Positions 8,623-17,198 of a stretch of DNA of 64,000 nt are shown piece by piece. Position 1 is the stretch's first letter, and every line of letters begins with the position of its first letter. This DNA comes from Paenarthrobacter sp. GOM3. Lineage in GTDB: Bacteria > Actinomycetota > Actinomycetes > Actinomycetales > Micrococcaceae. Made by a program: the position numbers and the translations under genes. Under the pieces are notes generated by a model. That model did no database searches. It saw nothing but the letters and a program-made list of their open reading frames with translations, and had not been told where the DNA came from. The DNA lies in contig NZ_CP136562.1 in the NCBI RefSeq assembly GCF_018215265.2, positions 3,224,001-3,288,000 of the forward strand, in the 5' to 3' direction.

Positions 8623-9657
8623 ATGAAACTGCATCTGCCCCTCCTGAGCGTCGCGGCCGCCGTCGTACTAGCGCTGACGGTGTCCGGCTGCGGCGGTGCA
8701 GCCGAAGCCGGACAAGCCAACCAAGCGGGCAACGAGGTCAAGGAACTCCGCTACCAGGGCTCAGCGAACAACGTGACCTTCCCCGAACTTGCCGCGGACC
8801 TGGGCTACCTTGGCGACCTGAAATTGAACTGGGTGGGCAACACCACCAGTGGGCCCCAGGACATCCAGTCCGCTGCGACCAACCAGACCGACTTCGGCGG
8901 CGCGTTTTCCGGCGCGGTGGTCAAACTCATCGAAGCCGGAGCCCCAGTCAAAGGCGTAGTCAACTACTACGGCTCCGACGAGAAGACGTTCAGCGGCTAT
9001 TACGTCAAGGCGGACAGCACCATCAAGGAGCCCCGGGACCTGATCGGCAAGAAGATCGCCGTGAACACCCTGGGCGCCCACCACGAAGCAGTCATCAACA
9101 CGTGGCTTACCAAGAATGGACTGAGCGCGGACGAGATCAAGCAGGTCCAGCTTGTCCCGTTGGCACCGAACGACACCGAGGAAGCCATCCGCCGCGGCCA
9201 GGTTGATGCCGGAACACTCGGCGGCGTCCTGCAGGACAGGGCCATCGAAGCAGGCGGACTCCGCTCCCTGTTCAGCGATGTTCAGCTGTTTGGAAACTTT
9301 GCAGGTGGCCAGATCGTGCTCCGCAACGACTTCATCGAAAAGAACCCGAACACCACCCGCACCTTCACCACAGGCGTGGCCAAGGCGATCAAGTGGGCCG
9401 CTGAGACGCCGCGTGAGGAAGTCATTGCGCGGTTTACGAAGATCATCGAGGGCCGCGGCCGCAATGAGAGCACGGCCAACCTGAAGTTCTGGAAGAGCCC
9501 CGGAGTCCCCGACGCCGGCGTGATCAAGGACGAGGACTTCACCCGCTGGGAGGCCTGGCTCAGCTCGGCCGGCATCGTCAAGGACAAGCTCACCCCCTCC
9601 AAGTACTACACCAACGAGTTCAACGAGCTCGCTGGCGACAAGAAGGGATCGTCATGA
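8623..9657 (+). CDS. ABC transporter substrate-binding lipoprotein (sulfonate/TauA-type)
   Basis: A 344-residue lipoprotein: signal segment with lipobox LTVSGC (Cys about residue 22), then the SsuA/TauA-like domain (NMT1 family) with YQGSANNVTFPELAADLGYLGDL and LIGKKIAVNTLGAHHEAV. The ATG at 8623 is preferred over frames extending upstream because it places the signal peptide at the N-terminus. It overlaps the ATPase gene by 4 bp. Together with the downstream TauD-type dioxygenase this points to import of sulfonates or sulfate esters as a sulfur source. The exact ligand cannot be read. Confidence 0.88.
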   Translation: MKLHLPLLSVAAAVVLALTVSGCGGAAEAGQANQAGNEVKELRYQGSANNVTFPELAADLGYLGDLKLNWVGNTTSGPQDIQSAATNQTDFGGAFSGAVVKLIEAGAPVKGVVNYYGSDEKTFSGYYVKADSTIKEPRDLIGKKIAVNTLGAHHEAVINTWLTKNGLSADEIKQVQLVPLAPNDTEEAIRRGQVDAGTLGGVLQDRAIEAGGLRSLFSDVQLFGNFAGGQIVLRNDFIEKNPNTTRTFTTGVAKAIKWAAETPREEVIARFTKIIEGRGRNESTANLKFWKSPGVPDAGVIKDEDFTRWEAWLSSAGIVKDKLTPSKYYTNEFNELAGDKKGSS

Positions 9658-10544
9658 CCTCGAAAATCAGTCTTCGGAACGTCACCAAGGAATTCACGGT
9701 CCGGGCCACCAAGACCACCGCCGCCACCCGGCTCACCGCGATCGATTCTTTGAGCCTGGACGTCCGTGACGGCGAGTTCCTCACCCTGGTTGGTCCCAGC
9801 GGTTCGGGCAAGACCACCCTGCTGGACCTTCTCGCCGGGTTGTCCACCCCGACCTCCGGAGAGGTACTGGTGGACGGCAAGCCCGTCACCGGGCCGGGCA
9901 AGGACCGTGCCGTGGTGTTCCAGCAGTACGCGTTGTTTCCGTGGCGGACGGCCTCGGCGAACGTCTCGATCGGCCTTGAAGGCGTAGGCCCTGATGGCAA
10001 GAAGCTGAACCGCCGGGAACGTGCGGCAAAAGCCAGCGAATATCTGGCACTGGTGGGGCTCGCCGGATTCGAGGACCGCTACCCGCATGAACTCTCCGGC
10101 GGCATGAAGCAGCGCGTGGCCATCGCCCGCAGCCTGGCGTACGAGCCGGACGTGCTGCTCATGGACGAACCGTTCGCAGCACTGGATGCCCAAACGCGCG
10201 AGCAGCTGCAGGACGAACTGCTCCGGATCTGGAAGGCCACCGGCAAGACGATCGTGTTCATCACCCACGGAATCGACGAGGCCGTGTACCTCGGCGAGCG
10301 CGTTGCCGTGCTGAGCGCGCGCCCGGGTCGGCTCAAGGAGATCGTGGACATCAACATCCCCGACCGCGACGGCGACGAGGACATCCGCTCCCACCCCGCC
10401 TTCGTGGAGCACCGCCATCAGGTCTGGACACTCCTGCACGACGAAGTCCGCAGAGCCCAGGACGCCGGGCACCGCAAGATCCTGCCGGACGGCAGCGCAC
10501 CGGATGAACCTGCGACCACCATCACTGAAAGGAGCGCGGCCTGA
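9654..10544 (+). CDS. ABC transporter ATP-binding protein (SsuB/TauB-type)
   Basis: A 296-residue ATPase. Walker A is GPSGSGKTTLLDLLAG, the Q-loop is AVVFQQYALFPWRT, the signature is LSGGMKQRVAIARSL, Walker B is VLLMDEPFAALD and the H-loop is VFITHGIDEA. This matches the nitrate/sulfonate/taurine subfamily. It energises import through the permease encoded next. The start overlaps the lipoprotein stop (ATGA), and its stop overlaps the permease start (TGATG). Confidence 0.93.
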   Translation: MTSKISLRNVTKEFTVRATKTTAATRLTAIDSLSLDVRDGEFLTLVGPSGSGKTTLLDLLAGLSTPTSGEVLVDGKPVTGPGKDRAVVFQQYALFPWRTASANVSIGLEGVGPDGKKLNRRERAAKASEYLALVGLAGFEDRYPHELSGGMKQRVAIARSLAYEPDVLLMDEPFAALDAQTREQLQDELLRIWKATGKTIVFITHGIDEAVYLGERVAVLSARPGRLKEIVDINIPDRDGDEDIRSHPAFVEHRHQVWTLLHDEVRRAQDAGHRKILPDGSAPDEPATTITERSAA

Positions 10545-11449
10545 TGACCACCACGCTGACACATCCGGATACCGCAACCTCCGCACCCGGCCAGACAACC
10601 GCCGTCGAACCTTCCGTGACGGCAGCCGGAGAGAGTACGACGCCGGCACCCGGCAAAGCGCGCCGCGTCGCCGCTGTGCTTGGTTCAGCCGTGTGGAAGT
10701 CCGCGGCGATCCTGGCGTTCCTGGCGCTGTGGGAGCTGGGGCCGACGTACTTGGCCAGTCCCTCCACACGGGTGTTCCTGCCGCCGCTGCATGAAGTGCT
10801 CCTGGCCTGGGGCAAGCTCTTCGAATCCGGCACTATCCAGGGTCACATCGCGGCCAGCCTCACGCGCTCGGTAGCGGGCTTCGGTGCAGCGCTGGTGGCG
10901 GGTGTCTCGCTGGGTTTGCTCATTGCCTGGTACGGGCGGCTGAACTCAGTCCTGAACCCGCTTCTGGAGCTGTTCCGCAACACGGCCGCACTGGCGCTCC
11001 TACCGGTGTTTACGTTGCTGCTGGGCATCGGCGAGGAATCCAAGATCAGCATCGTGGCCTACGCGGCGTTCTTCCCGGTGCTGCTGAACACCATTGCCGG
11101 TGTAAAGACCGTGGACCCGCTCCTGATCAGGGCTGCGCGTTCGTTGGGGCTCAATAGCTTCCGGCTTTTCCAGAAAGTCATCCTGCCCTCCGCCGTGCCC
11201 ACGATCTTCACGGGTATCCGCATGGCCGGTACCGCATCCATCCTGGTGCTGATCGCCGCCGAAATGGTCGGCGCGAAGGCCGGCCTGGGCTACCTGATCG
11301 TGAACGCGCAGAGCAGCTTCCTGATCCCGGACATGTACGCGGGCATCCTCACGGTGTCCTTGCTGGGGCTCGGTGTGAACTTCCTGCTGGTGGCCCTTGA
11401 ACGGCACTTCTCCCGCTGGCGGACCGCTGTCGGTGCGGCCGCTTCCTGA
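10544..11449 (+). CDS. ABC transporter permease (SsuC/TauC-type)
   Basis: A 301-residue inner-membrane permease with about six membrane segments and the EAA-like loop RAARSLGLNSFRLFQKVILPSAVPTIFTGIRMAGTAS. The N-terminal 45 residues are a hydrophilic T/A/P-rich tail before the first helix. It forms the channel of the importer with the ATPase (1-bp stop/start overlap). The ribosome-binding site is ACTGAAAGGAG, part of a sequence that recurs before the dioxygenase gene. Confidence 0.92.
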   Translation: MTTTLTHPDTATSAPGQTTAVEPSVTAAGESTTPAPGKARRVAAVLGSAVWKSAAILAFLALWELGPTYLASPSTRVFLPPLHEVLLAWGKLFESGTIQGHIAASLTRSVAGFGAALVAGVSLGLLIAWYGRLNSVLNPLLELFRNTAALALLPVFTLLLGIGEESKISIVAYAAFFPVLLNTIAGVKTVDPLLIRAARSLGLNSFRLFQKVILPSAVPTIFTGIRMAGTASILVLIAAEMVGAKAGLGYLIVNAQSSFLIPDMYAGILTVSLLGLGVNFLLVALERHFSRWRTAVGAAAS

Positions 11450-11479
11450 GTTTTTACCCGTGGCATCCCAGCCACACCC

Positions 11480-11506
11480 ATCACTGAAATCACTGAAATC
11501 ACTGAA
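11480..11506 (+). repeat. 9-bp tandem repeat before the dioxygenase RBS
   Basis: ATCACTGAA occurs three times in tandem, immediately before AAGAAGGAAAAC and the start codon at 11520. The same word precedes the ribosome-binding site of the permease gene at about 10520. It probably arose by slippage of a leader segment. Confidence 0.7.
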
Positions 11507-11519
11507 AGAAGGAAAACAA

Positions 11520-12449
11520 ATGACCGTCATTACCGAAACCAAACTCGAGTTCGCCAAGCTCGGCTCCCGCATCGGTGCCGAAATCCGTGGGCTGGACATC
11601 AGCGGAGACCTGAGCCAGCAAACCGTTGCGCAGATCAGGGCAGCACTCAACGAACACAAGGCACTGGTGTTCCGCGAAGCAAACATCCTCACCGACGAGG
11701 CCCAGGTGAAGTTCGCTTCGCATTTCGGTCCACTCACCAAGGCCCACCCGACCGTTGCCTCGGTGGAAGGGGAAGAGAACGTCCTGCCCGTTGACAGCGA
11801 AAACGGCTCAGCCAACAACTGGCACACGGATGTCACGTTCGTGGTCAATCCGCCCCAGGCATCCACGCTGCGCAGCATCGACCTTCCGGCCTACGGTGGC
11901 GAGACCCTGATCGCATCCTCGGCCGGCGCGTACCGGGACCTCCCGGAGGAGCTGCGCAACTTTGCGGACACCCTGTGGGCCATCCACACGAACGACTACG
12001 ACTACTCGGTGCCCAAGAACCTGGAGCACTCCAACGCCGAGGAACGTCGCAAGGAGTTCACGCGGCTGAAGTTCGAGACCGCGCACCCCGTGGTCCGCGT
12101 CCATCCCCTGACCGGCGAGCGCGGATTGTTCATTGGGGGCTTCGCGCAACGGCTGCGGATCGTGGGCCTGTCCAACACCGAGTCCAAGGACATCATCCGC
12201 CTCCTCCAGGCATATGTGACCCGTCCGGAGAACGTGGTCCGCGTGAACTGGGAGCCTAACCAGGTGGTCCTGTTCGACAACCGCATTACCCAGCACTACG
12301 CACCGGACAACTACGATGGCCAGCCGCGCAAGCTCAACCGTGTGACCATCGCCGGGGACATCCCGGTCAGCATCGATGGAAAGCCCAGCCAGGCGATCCA
12401 GGGTGACTCCAGCACGTACTCCGTGGTGGCACCCGTGACCACCTCGTAG
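11520..12449 (+). CDS. TauD/TfdA-family alpha-ketoglutarate dioxygenase
   Basis: A 309-residue Fe(II)/2-oxoglutarate oxygenase. The iron ligands are H102 and D104 in NNWHTDVTF and the later H in RITQHYAPDNYDGQPRKLNR, which also carries the 2-oxoglutarate-binding arginine. The RSIDLPAYGGETL segment is typical of TauD/alkylsulfatase AtsK relatives. It would hydroxylate the carbon next to a sulfonate or sulfate ester and release sulfite or sulfate. The start ATG at 11520 follows AAGAAGGAAAAC. Taurine, alkylsulfonate and alkyl sulfate are all possible substrates. Confidence 0.88.
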   Translation: MTVITETKLEFAKLGSRIGAEIRGLDISGDLSQQTVAQIRAALNEHKALVFREANILTDEAQVKFASHFGPLTKAHPTVASVEGEENVLPVDSENGSANNWHTDVTFVVNPPQASTLRSIDLPAYGGETLIASSAGAYRDLPEELRNFADTLWAIHTNDYDYSVPKNLEHSNAEERRKEFTRLKFETAHPVVRVHPLTGERGLFIGGFAQRLRIVGLSNTESKDIIRLLQAYVTRPENVVRVNWEPNQVVLFDNRITQHYAPDNYDGQPRKLNRVTIAGDIPVSIDGKPSQAIQGDSSTYSVVAPVTTS

Positions 12450-12474
12450 GGGGTCGCATGTGTTGCTGTCCTGA

Positions 12475-12540
12475 CCCAACTGAGTCGCAGTTAAGCGCGT
12501 TTTCAGCTCTCATAACGCGCACAACTGCGACTCAGTTGGG
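12475..12540. repeat. large perfect hairpin between convergent genes
   Basis: An 18-bp perfect inverted repeat, CCCAACTGAGTCGCAGTT (12475-12492) with its complement at 12523-12540, encloses a second 7-bp stem GCGCGTT/AACGCGC (12495-12501 and 12514-12520) and a 12-nt loop. It fills the gap between the convergent dioxygenase and aldo/keto reductase genes, 1 bp from the latter's stop. There is no long T-run, so beyond a possible two-way terminator role it may be a REP-like repeat. Confidence 0.85.
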
Positions 12541-12541
12541 T

Positions 12542-13501
12542 TTAGGGGATGTTGCTTCCACGGGCGGTGACCCACAGGCCGTACCACTGGGCACGTGTCA
12601 TGTTCTTCGCGACAATTGCGGCGTCGGCGCACGCCGTGATCCGTGCAACGTTGGTTGTGCCCACGACGGGCGAGATACCTGCCGGGTGCTTCATGAGCCA
12701 ACCCAGCAGCACAGCTTCCGGCGTGGACCCCTGAGCCTCCGCCAGCTGTTCCAGCATTGCCGCGGTGGCCGACTCTGCAGCTGAGAGTTCGCCGGACTTG
12801 GCTCCGGTGTACCGGCCCTGGGCCATGGACCCGTAAGCCTGAAGCTCCACCCCGTGGGCCGTGCAGTACTCCACGGTCCCGTGCGGGAAGCTGTAACCCG
12901 CACCCTCCGCATGGTTGACCAACACGGTGCTCTCCACCCAGTCCCGCCGCAGCAGGCTCATTTCCAACTGGTTCGCCACGATGGGTGTCTCCAACTGGTC
13001 CTGGAGGAACGCGATCTGCGCGCCGGACATGTTGGACACCCCCAGCTGCCGCACCTTGCCTTCGGCCATCAACTGCCCGACGGCGGCCGCCACCTCATGC
13101 GGGTCCATCAGGGGATCGGGCCGGTGCAGGAGCAACAGGTCCACGTAATCCGTTTGGAGCCGTTTCAGGCTCCCGTTGACCCGTTCAAGGATGGCTTCCC
13201 GGCTGAGGTCGTAGTGCGTATCCAACCCGCGCTCCCCCAGCCTGATCCCGCACTTGGTCTGCAACTTGATGTTCCCGCGCAGACCCTGCGAACGGGCGAG
13301 GACCTCGCCAAAGACGGCCTCGGACTTGCCGCTGCGGTAAATGTCCGCATGATCGAACAGCTCAACGCCAATCCCGCGTGCGGCTTCAATCACCGCAGCG
13401 GCCTGATCGATTTCCGTCGCTCCGTAGGACGTGCCGTCCCATGGACCGCCAAGTCCCATGCAGCCGTAGATGAGGCGTCCCCGCCCGTTCGCAAATGCCA
13501 T
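12542..13501 (-). CDS. aldo/keto reductase
   Basis: A 319-residue NADPH-dependent reductase of the AKR superfamily (YdhF-like). Visible: GCMGLGGPWDG near the N-terminus, FDHADIYRSGKSEAVFGEVL with the catalytic D and Y, KTKCG-type lysine block (LQTKCGIRLGE), DLLLLHRPDPLMDP with the catalytic H, and VVGTTNVARI near the C-terminus. I chose ATG 13501 (MAFANGRGRL) over upstream frames. It lies 16 bp after the alpha-glucosidase stop on the same strand, so it probably belongs to the glucoside operon. Confidence 0.88.
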   Translation of the reverse strand: MAFANGRGRLIYGCMGLGGPWDGTSYGATEIDQAAAVIEAARGIGVELFDHADIYRSGKSEAVFGEVLARSQGLRGNIKLQTKCGIRLGERGLDTHYDLSREAILERVNGSLKRLQTDYVDLLLLHRPDPLMDPHEVAAAVGQLMAEGKVRQLGVSNMSGAQIAFLQDQLETPIVANQLEMSLLRRDWVESTVLVNHAEGAGYSFPHGTVEYCTAHGVELQAYGSMAQGRYTGAKSGELSAAESATAAMLEQLAEAQGSTPEAVLLGWLMKHPAGISPVVGTTNVARITACADAAIVAKNMTRAQWYGLWVTARGSNIP

Positions 13502-13517
13502 AGCGTCAGTACTCCGC

Positions 13518-15272
13518 CTACGCCTTGCTGACAATCCAGGCAGTGGTGTCGGAAGGCAGTTTGCCCTCTTCCAATGGTCCGCTGGAGGCCACCACCTCGC
13601 CCTCCGGCAGGTCAACGGGCTCACTGCCGAAGTTGGTCAGCGTGTGCCACCCGCCGGGACGGCTGAAGTGCAACACGTCCGGGTTGCCGGTCTCCACCCA
13701 TTCGAGTTCCTCATCGGCCTGGAGTTCGCTCCGCAGGTGCAGCGCCTTCCGGTACAGCTCAAGCGTGGAACCTTCGACGCCGTCCTGCTTGGCGACTGCG
13801 TACTCCGCAAACCACGCAGGCTGCGGGAGGTGTGCGCCGCCGGAGCCGAACCCAAACGACGGGCCCTCCGCTGTCCACGGCAACGGAACACGGCATCCAT
13901 CGCGGCCGATTTCCACTCCCGGGTTGCGGAAGAACGACGGGTCCTGACGCTCGGAGTCGGGAATCTCCGTCACTTCGCGCAAGCCCAGCTCTTCACCCTG
14001 GTACAGGTACGCGGAGCCCGGAAGCGCGAGCAACAAGAGCGTAGCGGCGCGGGCGCGACGCAAGCCAAGTTCGACGTCGAGCTCCTCAGCGGGTGCGCCG
14101 GCAAGCAGCCAGCCTTTGCCGTCCTGGCCCTTGGGTTCGCCACCGGTGATGTCCTGGGCTGCATTGGTTCCCTGTGCCACCGAACCGCCCTTCGGCAGCC
14201 CATAGCGGGTGGCGTGGCGAACGACGTCGTGGTTGGAGAAGACCCAGGTGGAGGACGCTCCGGATTCCTTGGCGGCAACCAGGTTGTCCGTGATGATTTT
14301 CTTGAAGGATGCGGCGTCGAAGTCGGACTGCAGCAGGTCAAAGTTGAACGCCTGCCCAAGTCCCTCAGGGCTGGCGTAGCGGGCACGGCGTGACTCGTGG
14401 ACCCAGGCTTCGGCAACAGCGGTCCGCGGCGGGTTGTACTCGTTGAAAAGCTTGCGCCACTCTGCGTAAACCTCGTGCACCTCGTCGCGGTCCCAGAAGG
14501 GGTGCGATCCGTCGGTGAAGCCATCAGTTCCATGTGCCTTGGCCTCGAGGTCGGCCTTCATGGGCAGCGGCTCGGAAAGGTCCTTGGCCATGCCGTGGGC
14601 AACATCGATGCGGAAGCCATCCACGCCGCGGTCGGACCAGAAGCGGAGGGTCTTCAGGAAGTCCTCGCGGATCTCCGGGTTCTCCCAATTGAAGTCCGGC
14701 TGCTCCTTGGCGAAGATGTGCAGGTACCACTGGCCAGGCGTGCCGTCCGGTTCGGTGATGCGCTCCCAGATGGGCCCGCCAAAGACCGAATCCCAGTCCG
14801 ACGGAGGAAGCTCACCGTTTTCGCCCTTGCCGTCGCGGAAAATGTAGCGCTCGCGGGCAGCTGAGCCCTTCGGGGATGCCAGTGCCTCCTTGAACCATTC
14901 GTGGCGGTCAGAAGAGTGGTTGGGCACGATGTCCACCACGATCTTGATGCCAGCGGCGTGCAGGGCTGCGGCCATCTCGTCGAAGTCTTCCAGAGTCCCC
15001 AGCTTGGGGTCCACATTGCGGTAGTCATCCACGTCGTAGCCGCCATCGGCGAGGGCCGAAGGATAGAACGGGCTGAGCCAGACCGCATCGATTCCCAGTT
15101 CCTTCAGGTACGGGACCTTGGCTGTGATGCCCTTGATGTCTCCCAGCCCGTCCCCGTTCGCGTCGTGGAAGCTGCGGGGATAGATCTGGTAGACCGCTGC
15201 TTGGCGCCACCAGTTCGGATCAGCCATGCGTCCGGCGTCGGTACGGTGTGCCTGCGTAGTGGGGGTGCTCAC
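13518..15272 (-). CDS. GH13 alpha-glucosidase
   Basis: A 584-residue cytoplasmic glycoside hydrolase of family 13 (oligo-1,6-glucosidase/alpha-glucosidase type). Catalytic residues are visible: nucleophile D223 in GFRIDVAH, acid/base E288 in AVAEAW and transition-state D349 in FSNHDVVR. N-terminal AAVYQIYPRSFHDANGDGLGDIKGI is characteristic. No signal peptide, so it hydrolyses imported malto- or isomalto-oligosaccharides or sucrose-like glucosides. It is divided from the permease genes by about 80 bp containing an operator-like sequence (15279-15305), so it may have its own promoter under the ROK regulator. Confidence 0.93.
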   Translation of the reverse strand: MSTPTTQAHRTDAGRMADPNWWRQAAVYQIYPRSFHDANGDGLGDIKGITAKVPYLKELGIDAVWLSPFYPSALADGGYDVDDYRNVDPKLGTLEDFDEMAAALHAAGIKIVVDIVPNHSSDRHEWFKEALASPKGSAARERYIFRDGKGENGELPPSDWDSVFGGPIWERITEPDGTPGQWYLHIFAKEQPDFNWENPEIREDFLKTLRFWSDRGVDGFRIDVAHGMAKDLSEPLPMKADLEAKAHGTDGFTDGSHPFWDRDEVHEVYAEWRKLFNEYNPPRTAVAEAWVHESRRARYASPEGLGQAFNFDLLQSDFDAASFKKIITDNLVAAKESGASSTWVFSNHDVVRHATRYGLPKGGSVAQGTNAAQDITGGEPKGQDGKGWLLAGAPAEELDVELGLRRARAATLLLLALPGSAYLYQGEELGLREVTEIPDSERQDPSFFRNPGVEIGRDGCRVPLPWTAEGPSFGFGSGGAHLPQPAWFAEYAVAKQDGVEGSTLELYRKALHLRSELQADEELEWVETGNPDVLHFSRPGGWHTLTNFGSEPVDLPEGEVVASSGPLEEGKLPSDTTAWIVSKA

Positions 15273-15278
15273 GAAACT

Positions 15279-15305
15279 CCTTTGATTTAGATTCTAAATT
15301 TAGAT
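15279..15305. promoter_or_regulatory. candidate ROK operator upstream of alpha-glucosidase
   Basis: TAAATTTAGAT at 15295-15305 is identical to the right arm of the palindrome at 18628-18654. At the same 16-bp offset to the left (15279-15289) there is a degenerate arm sharing ATTTA. It starts 7 bp upstream of the glucosidase start, a position suited to repression. Confidence 0.6.
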
Positions 15306-15350
15306 CCCGGACCAGTATGAAACGCCGGACGCGGGAAGGTCAACAGTGGT

Positions 15351-16262
15351 TCAGCCCTTGACTGCGCCCTGGGTGACGCCCGCCATGACCCACCTCTGCG
15401 TGAAGAGATAAGCGACGATCGCGGGCGCCATGGCCATGAGGTAGGACGCGAAGGACACGTGGTAGTTGTTGCTGAATTGGGTCTGGAAGAGGTTCTGCCG
15501 CACCGGAAGGGTTTGCAGGCCCGGATCGGAAATGATCAGCGACGGCATCATGAAGTCGTTCCACGCATAGAGGAACGCAAAGATTCCAACCGTTGCGCTC
15601 ATCGGGGCCAGGAGCGGGAAGATCAGCTTCCAGAACGTTTGCCACGTCGTAGCACCATCGATCCGGGCGCTCTCTTCCAACTCCATGGGGATCGACCTGA
15701 GGAATGCGGTGAAGAGCAACACGCTGAAGCTCAGTTGGAACATGGTGGCCAGCAGGATCACGCCGAACGGGTTGTCCAGTCCCAGCCGGCCGGTGAGCTG
15801 GATCTGCGGCAGTGCCACCACGGGGAACGGGATGAACATGGCCGCCAGCAGGTAGAAGAACGAGTACCGGAACAGTTTGCGCTCCCAGTTACGCACGATC
15901 GCGTACGAAGCGAAGGCGGCCAGGATGATCGTAGCCACCACCGTGCCTGCGGTGACCAGCAGCGACATGGCGGCGCCCACGGGGAAGTTTGTCAACGTCC
16001 AGGCCTGGACGAAGCCGTCGAGGCTGAATGGTGCCGGGAACGAGAAGGCGTTGCCGTCCACCGCCTGCCCTTGGGTCTTGAAAGCCATGGAAACCGTGAC
16101 GTACAGGGGTAGCAGAACAGTGACCGCACACAGCAGGAGGATGGCGGTCCCCGGCCAGTTGGCCCGCTCCCGTTTCGCTCTGGCAACGGGCCGGGAACTT
16201 CCGACGGCGGTACCTGGCTTGGCTTGCCGGGCTTGAGTTTGGATGGTGGCTTGTTCGGTCAT
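15351..16262 (-). CDS. ABC sugar transporter permease (MalG-type)
   Basis: A 303-residue permease with six membrane segments and the EAA loop ESARIDGATTWQTFWKLIFPLLAP. The start ATG at 16262 overlaps the stop of the upstream permease by one base (TGATG), which fixes it against longer frames. The N-terminal 40 residues are hydrophilic and basic. With the MalF-type partner it forms the channel for an oligosaccharide importer. No ATPase is encoded here; as in many actinobacteria a shared MsiK-like ATPase elsewhere probably serves it. Confidence 0.9.
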   Translation of the reverse strand: MTEQATIQTQARQAKPGTAVGSSRPVARAKRERANWPGTAILLLCAVTVLLPLYVTVSMAFKTQGQAVDGNAFSFPAPFSLDGFVQAWTLTNFPVGAAMSLLVTAGTVVATIILAAFASYAIVRNWERKLFRYSFFYLLAAMFIPFPVVALPQIQLTGRLGLDNPFGVILLATMFQLSFSVLLFTAFLRSIPMELEESARIDGATTWQTFWKLIFPLLAPMSATVGIFAFLYAWNDFMMPSLIISDPGLQTLPVRQNLFQTQFSNNYHVSFASYLMAMAPAIVAYLFTQRWVMAGVTQGAVKG

Positions 16263-17176
16263 CAGAGAGCATTCCGTCCGCGGGTCAACGAGAGCTGTAC
16301 AAGGGAAATCAGGATGGCTACAACGAAGAAGATCGTTGCGTTGGCCATCTGGTAGGCGTAGTCGCCGCCGTTGAAGCCGGCGATAACGGTCATTGCGATG
16401 CTTCGGGTGGAGGTTCCCGGGCCGCCGTTCGTCAGCCCGACAATGATGTCGTAGGCGTTCAGGAAGCCCTTGAACCCGAGAATGATGTTGATGACCACAT
16501 ATCCGGCCACCAGCGGAAGAGTGATCTTCACGAGCTGCTGGAACTTGCTGGCGCCGTCGATGTCCGCAGCCTCGTAGACGTCCCCCGGAACAGCGACGAG
16601 GCCCGCGATATAGATGAGCAGGGCGCCGGGCACTGCCTGCCACGCGGTGACCAGGACAATGGCGATCCAAGCGAGGTCCGGGTTGGCCAACAGGCTGCTT
16701 TCCAGCCACGGAATCCCTGCGGCCGCCCCGGCTGCCGGCAGCGAGTTGGAGAACAGGAAGTTGAACACGTAGGCGATGATGATGCCGGAAACCACCATGG
16801 GGATAACAAAAACGGTGCGCAGCGCGGACTTCATCCGGATCCGCGATGTCAGTCCCACGGCCAGGAGGAAGGCGACCACGTTGACTGCGATCACCGTAAC
16901 GAGGGAGAACCCGAAGGTGAAAAGGTAGCTCTGCAGGATCGCGGGGTCACCAAATATCGCAAGGTAATTGGTAAGGCCTACGAATTCCCAATCACCGATG
17001 CCGATGGAATCCGTGAAGCTGAAGAAAATACCAATGATGGCCGGGATGGTGATGGCCAGGGTGAACAAGATGAGGCTGGGTACAAGGAAGAAGTAGAAGA
17101 TGGGTTCAACGGGTCGCCTGCTGCGTTGCCGGGGACGGTCCCTACCGGAGGTGGTTTTGTTGGTGAGGATGGACAT
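16262..17176 (-). CDS. ABC sugar transporter permease (MalF-type)
   Basis: A 304-residue inner-membrane permease with six helices. The EAA loop is EAADIDGASKFQQLVKITLPLVAG. The basic N-terminus (TSGRDRPRQRSRRP) precedes the first helix. Its stop overlaps the MalG-type start by one base, and its start lies 22 bp after the binding-protein stop, so the three are one operon. Confidence 0.9.
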   Translation of the reverse strand: MSILTNKTTSGRDRPRQRSRRPVEPIFYFFLVPSLILFTLAITIPAIIGIFFSFTDSIGIGDWEFVGLTNYLAIFGDPAILQSYLFTFGFSLVTVIAVNVVAFLLAVGLTSRIRMKSALRTVFVIPMVVSGIIIAYVFNFLFSNSLPAAGAAAGIPWLESSLLANPDLAWIAIVLVTAWQAVPGALLIYIAGLVAVPGDVYEAADIDGASKFQQLVKITLPLVAGYVVINIILGFKGFLNAYDIIVGLTNGGPGTSTRSIAMTVIAGFNGGDYAYQMANATIFFVVAILISLVQLSLTRGRNAL

Positions 17177-17198
17177 TTCTTAGCTCCCGGGTCCGGCA

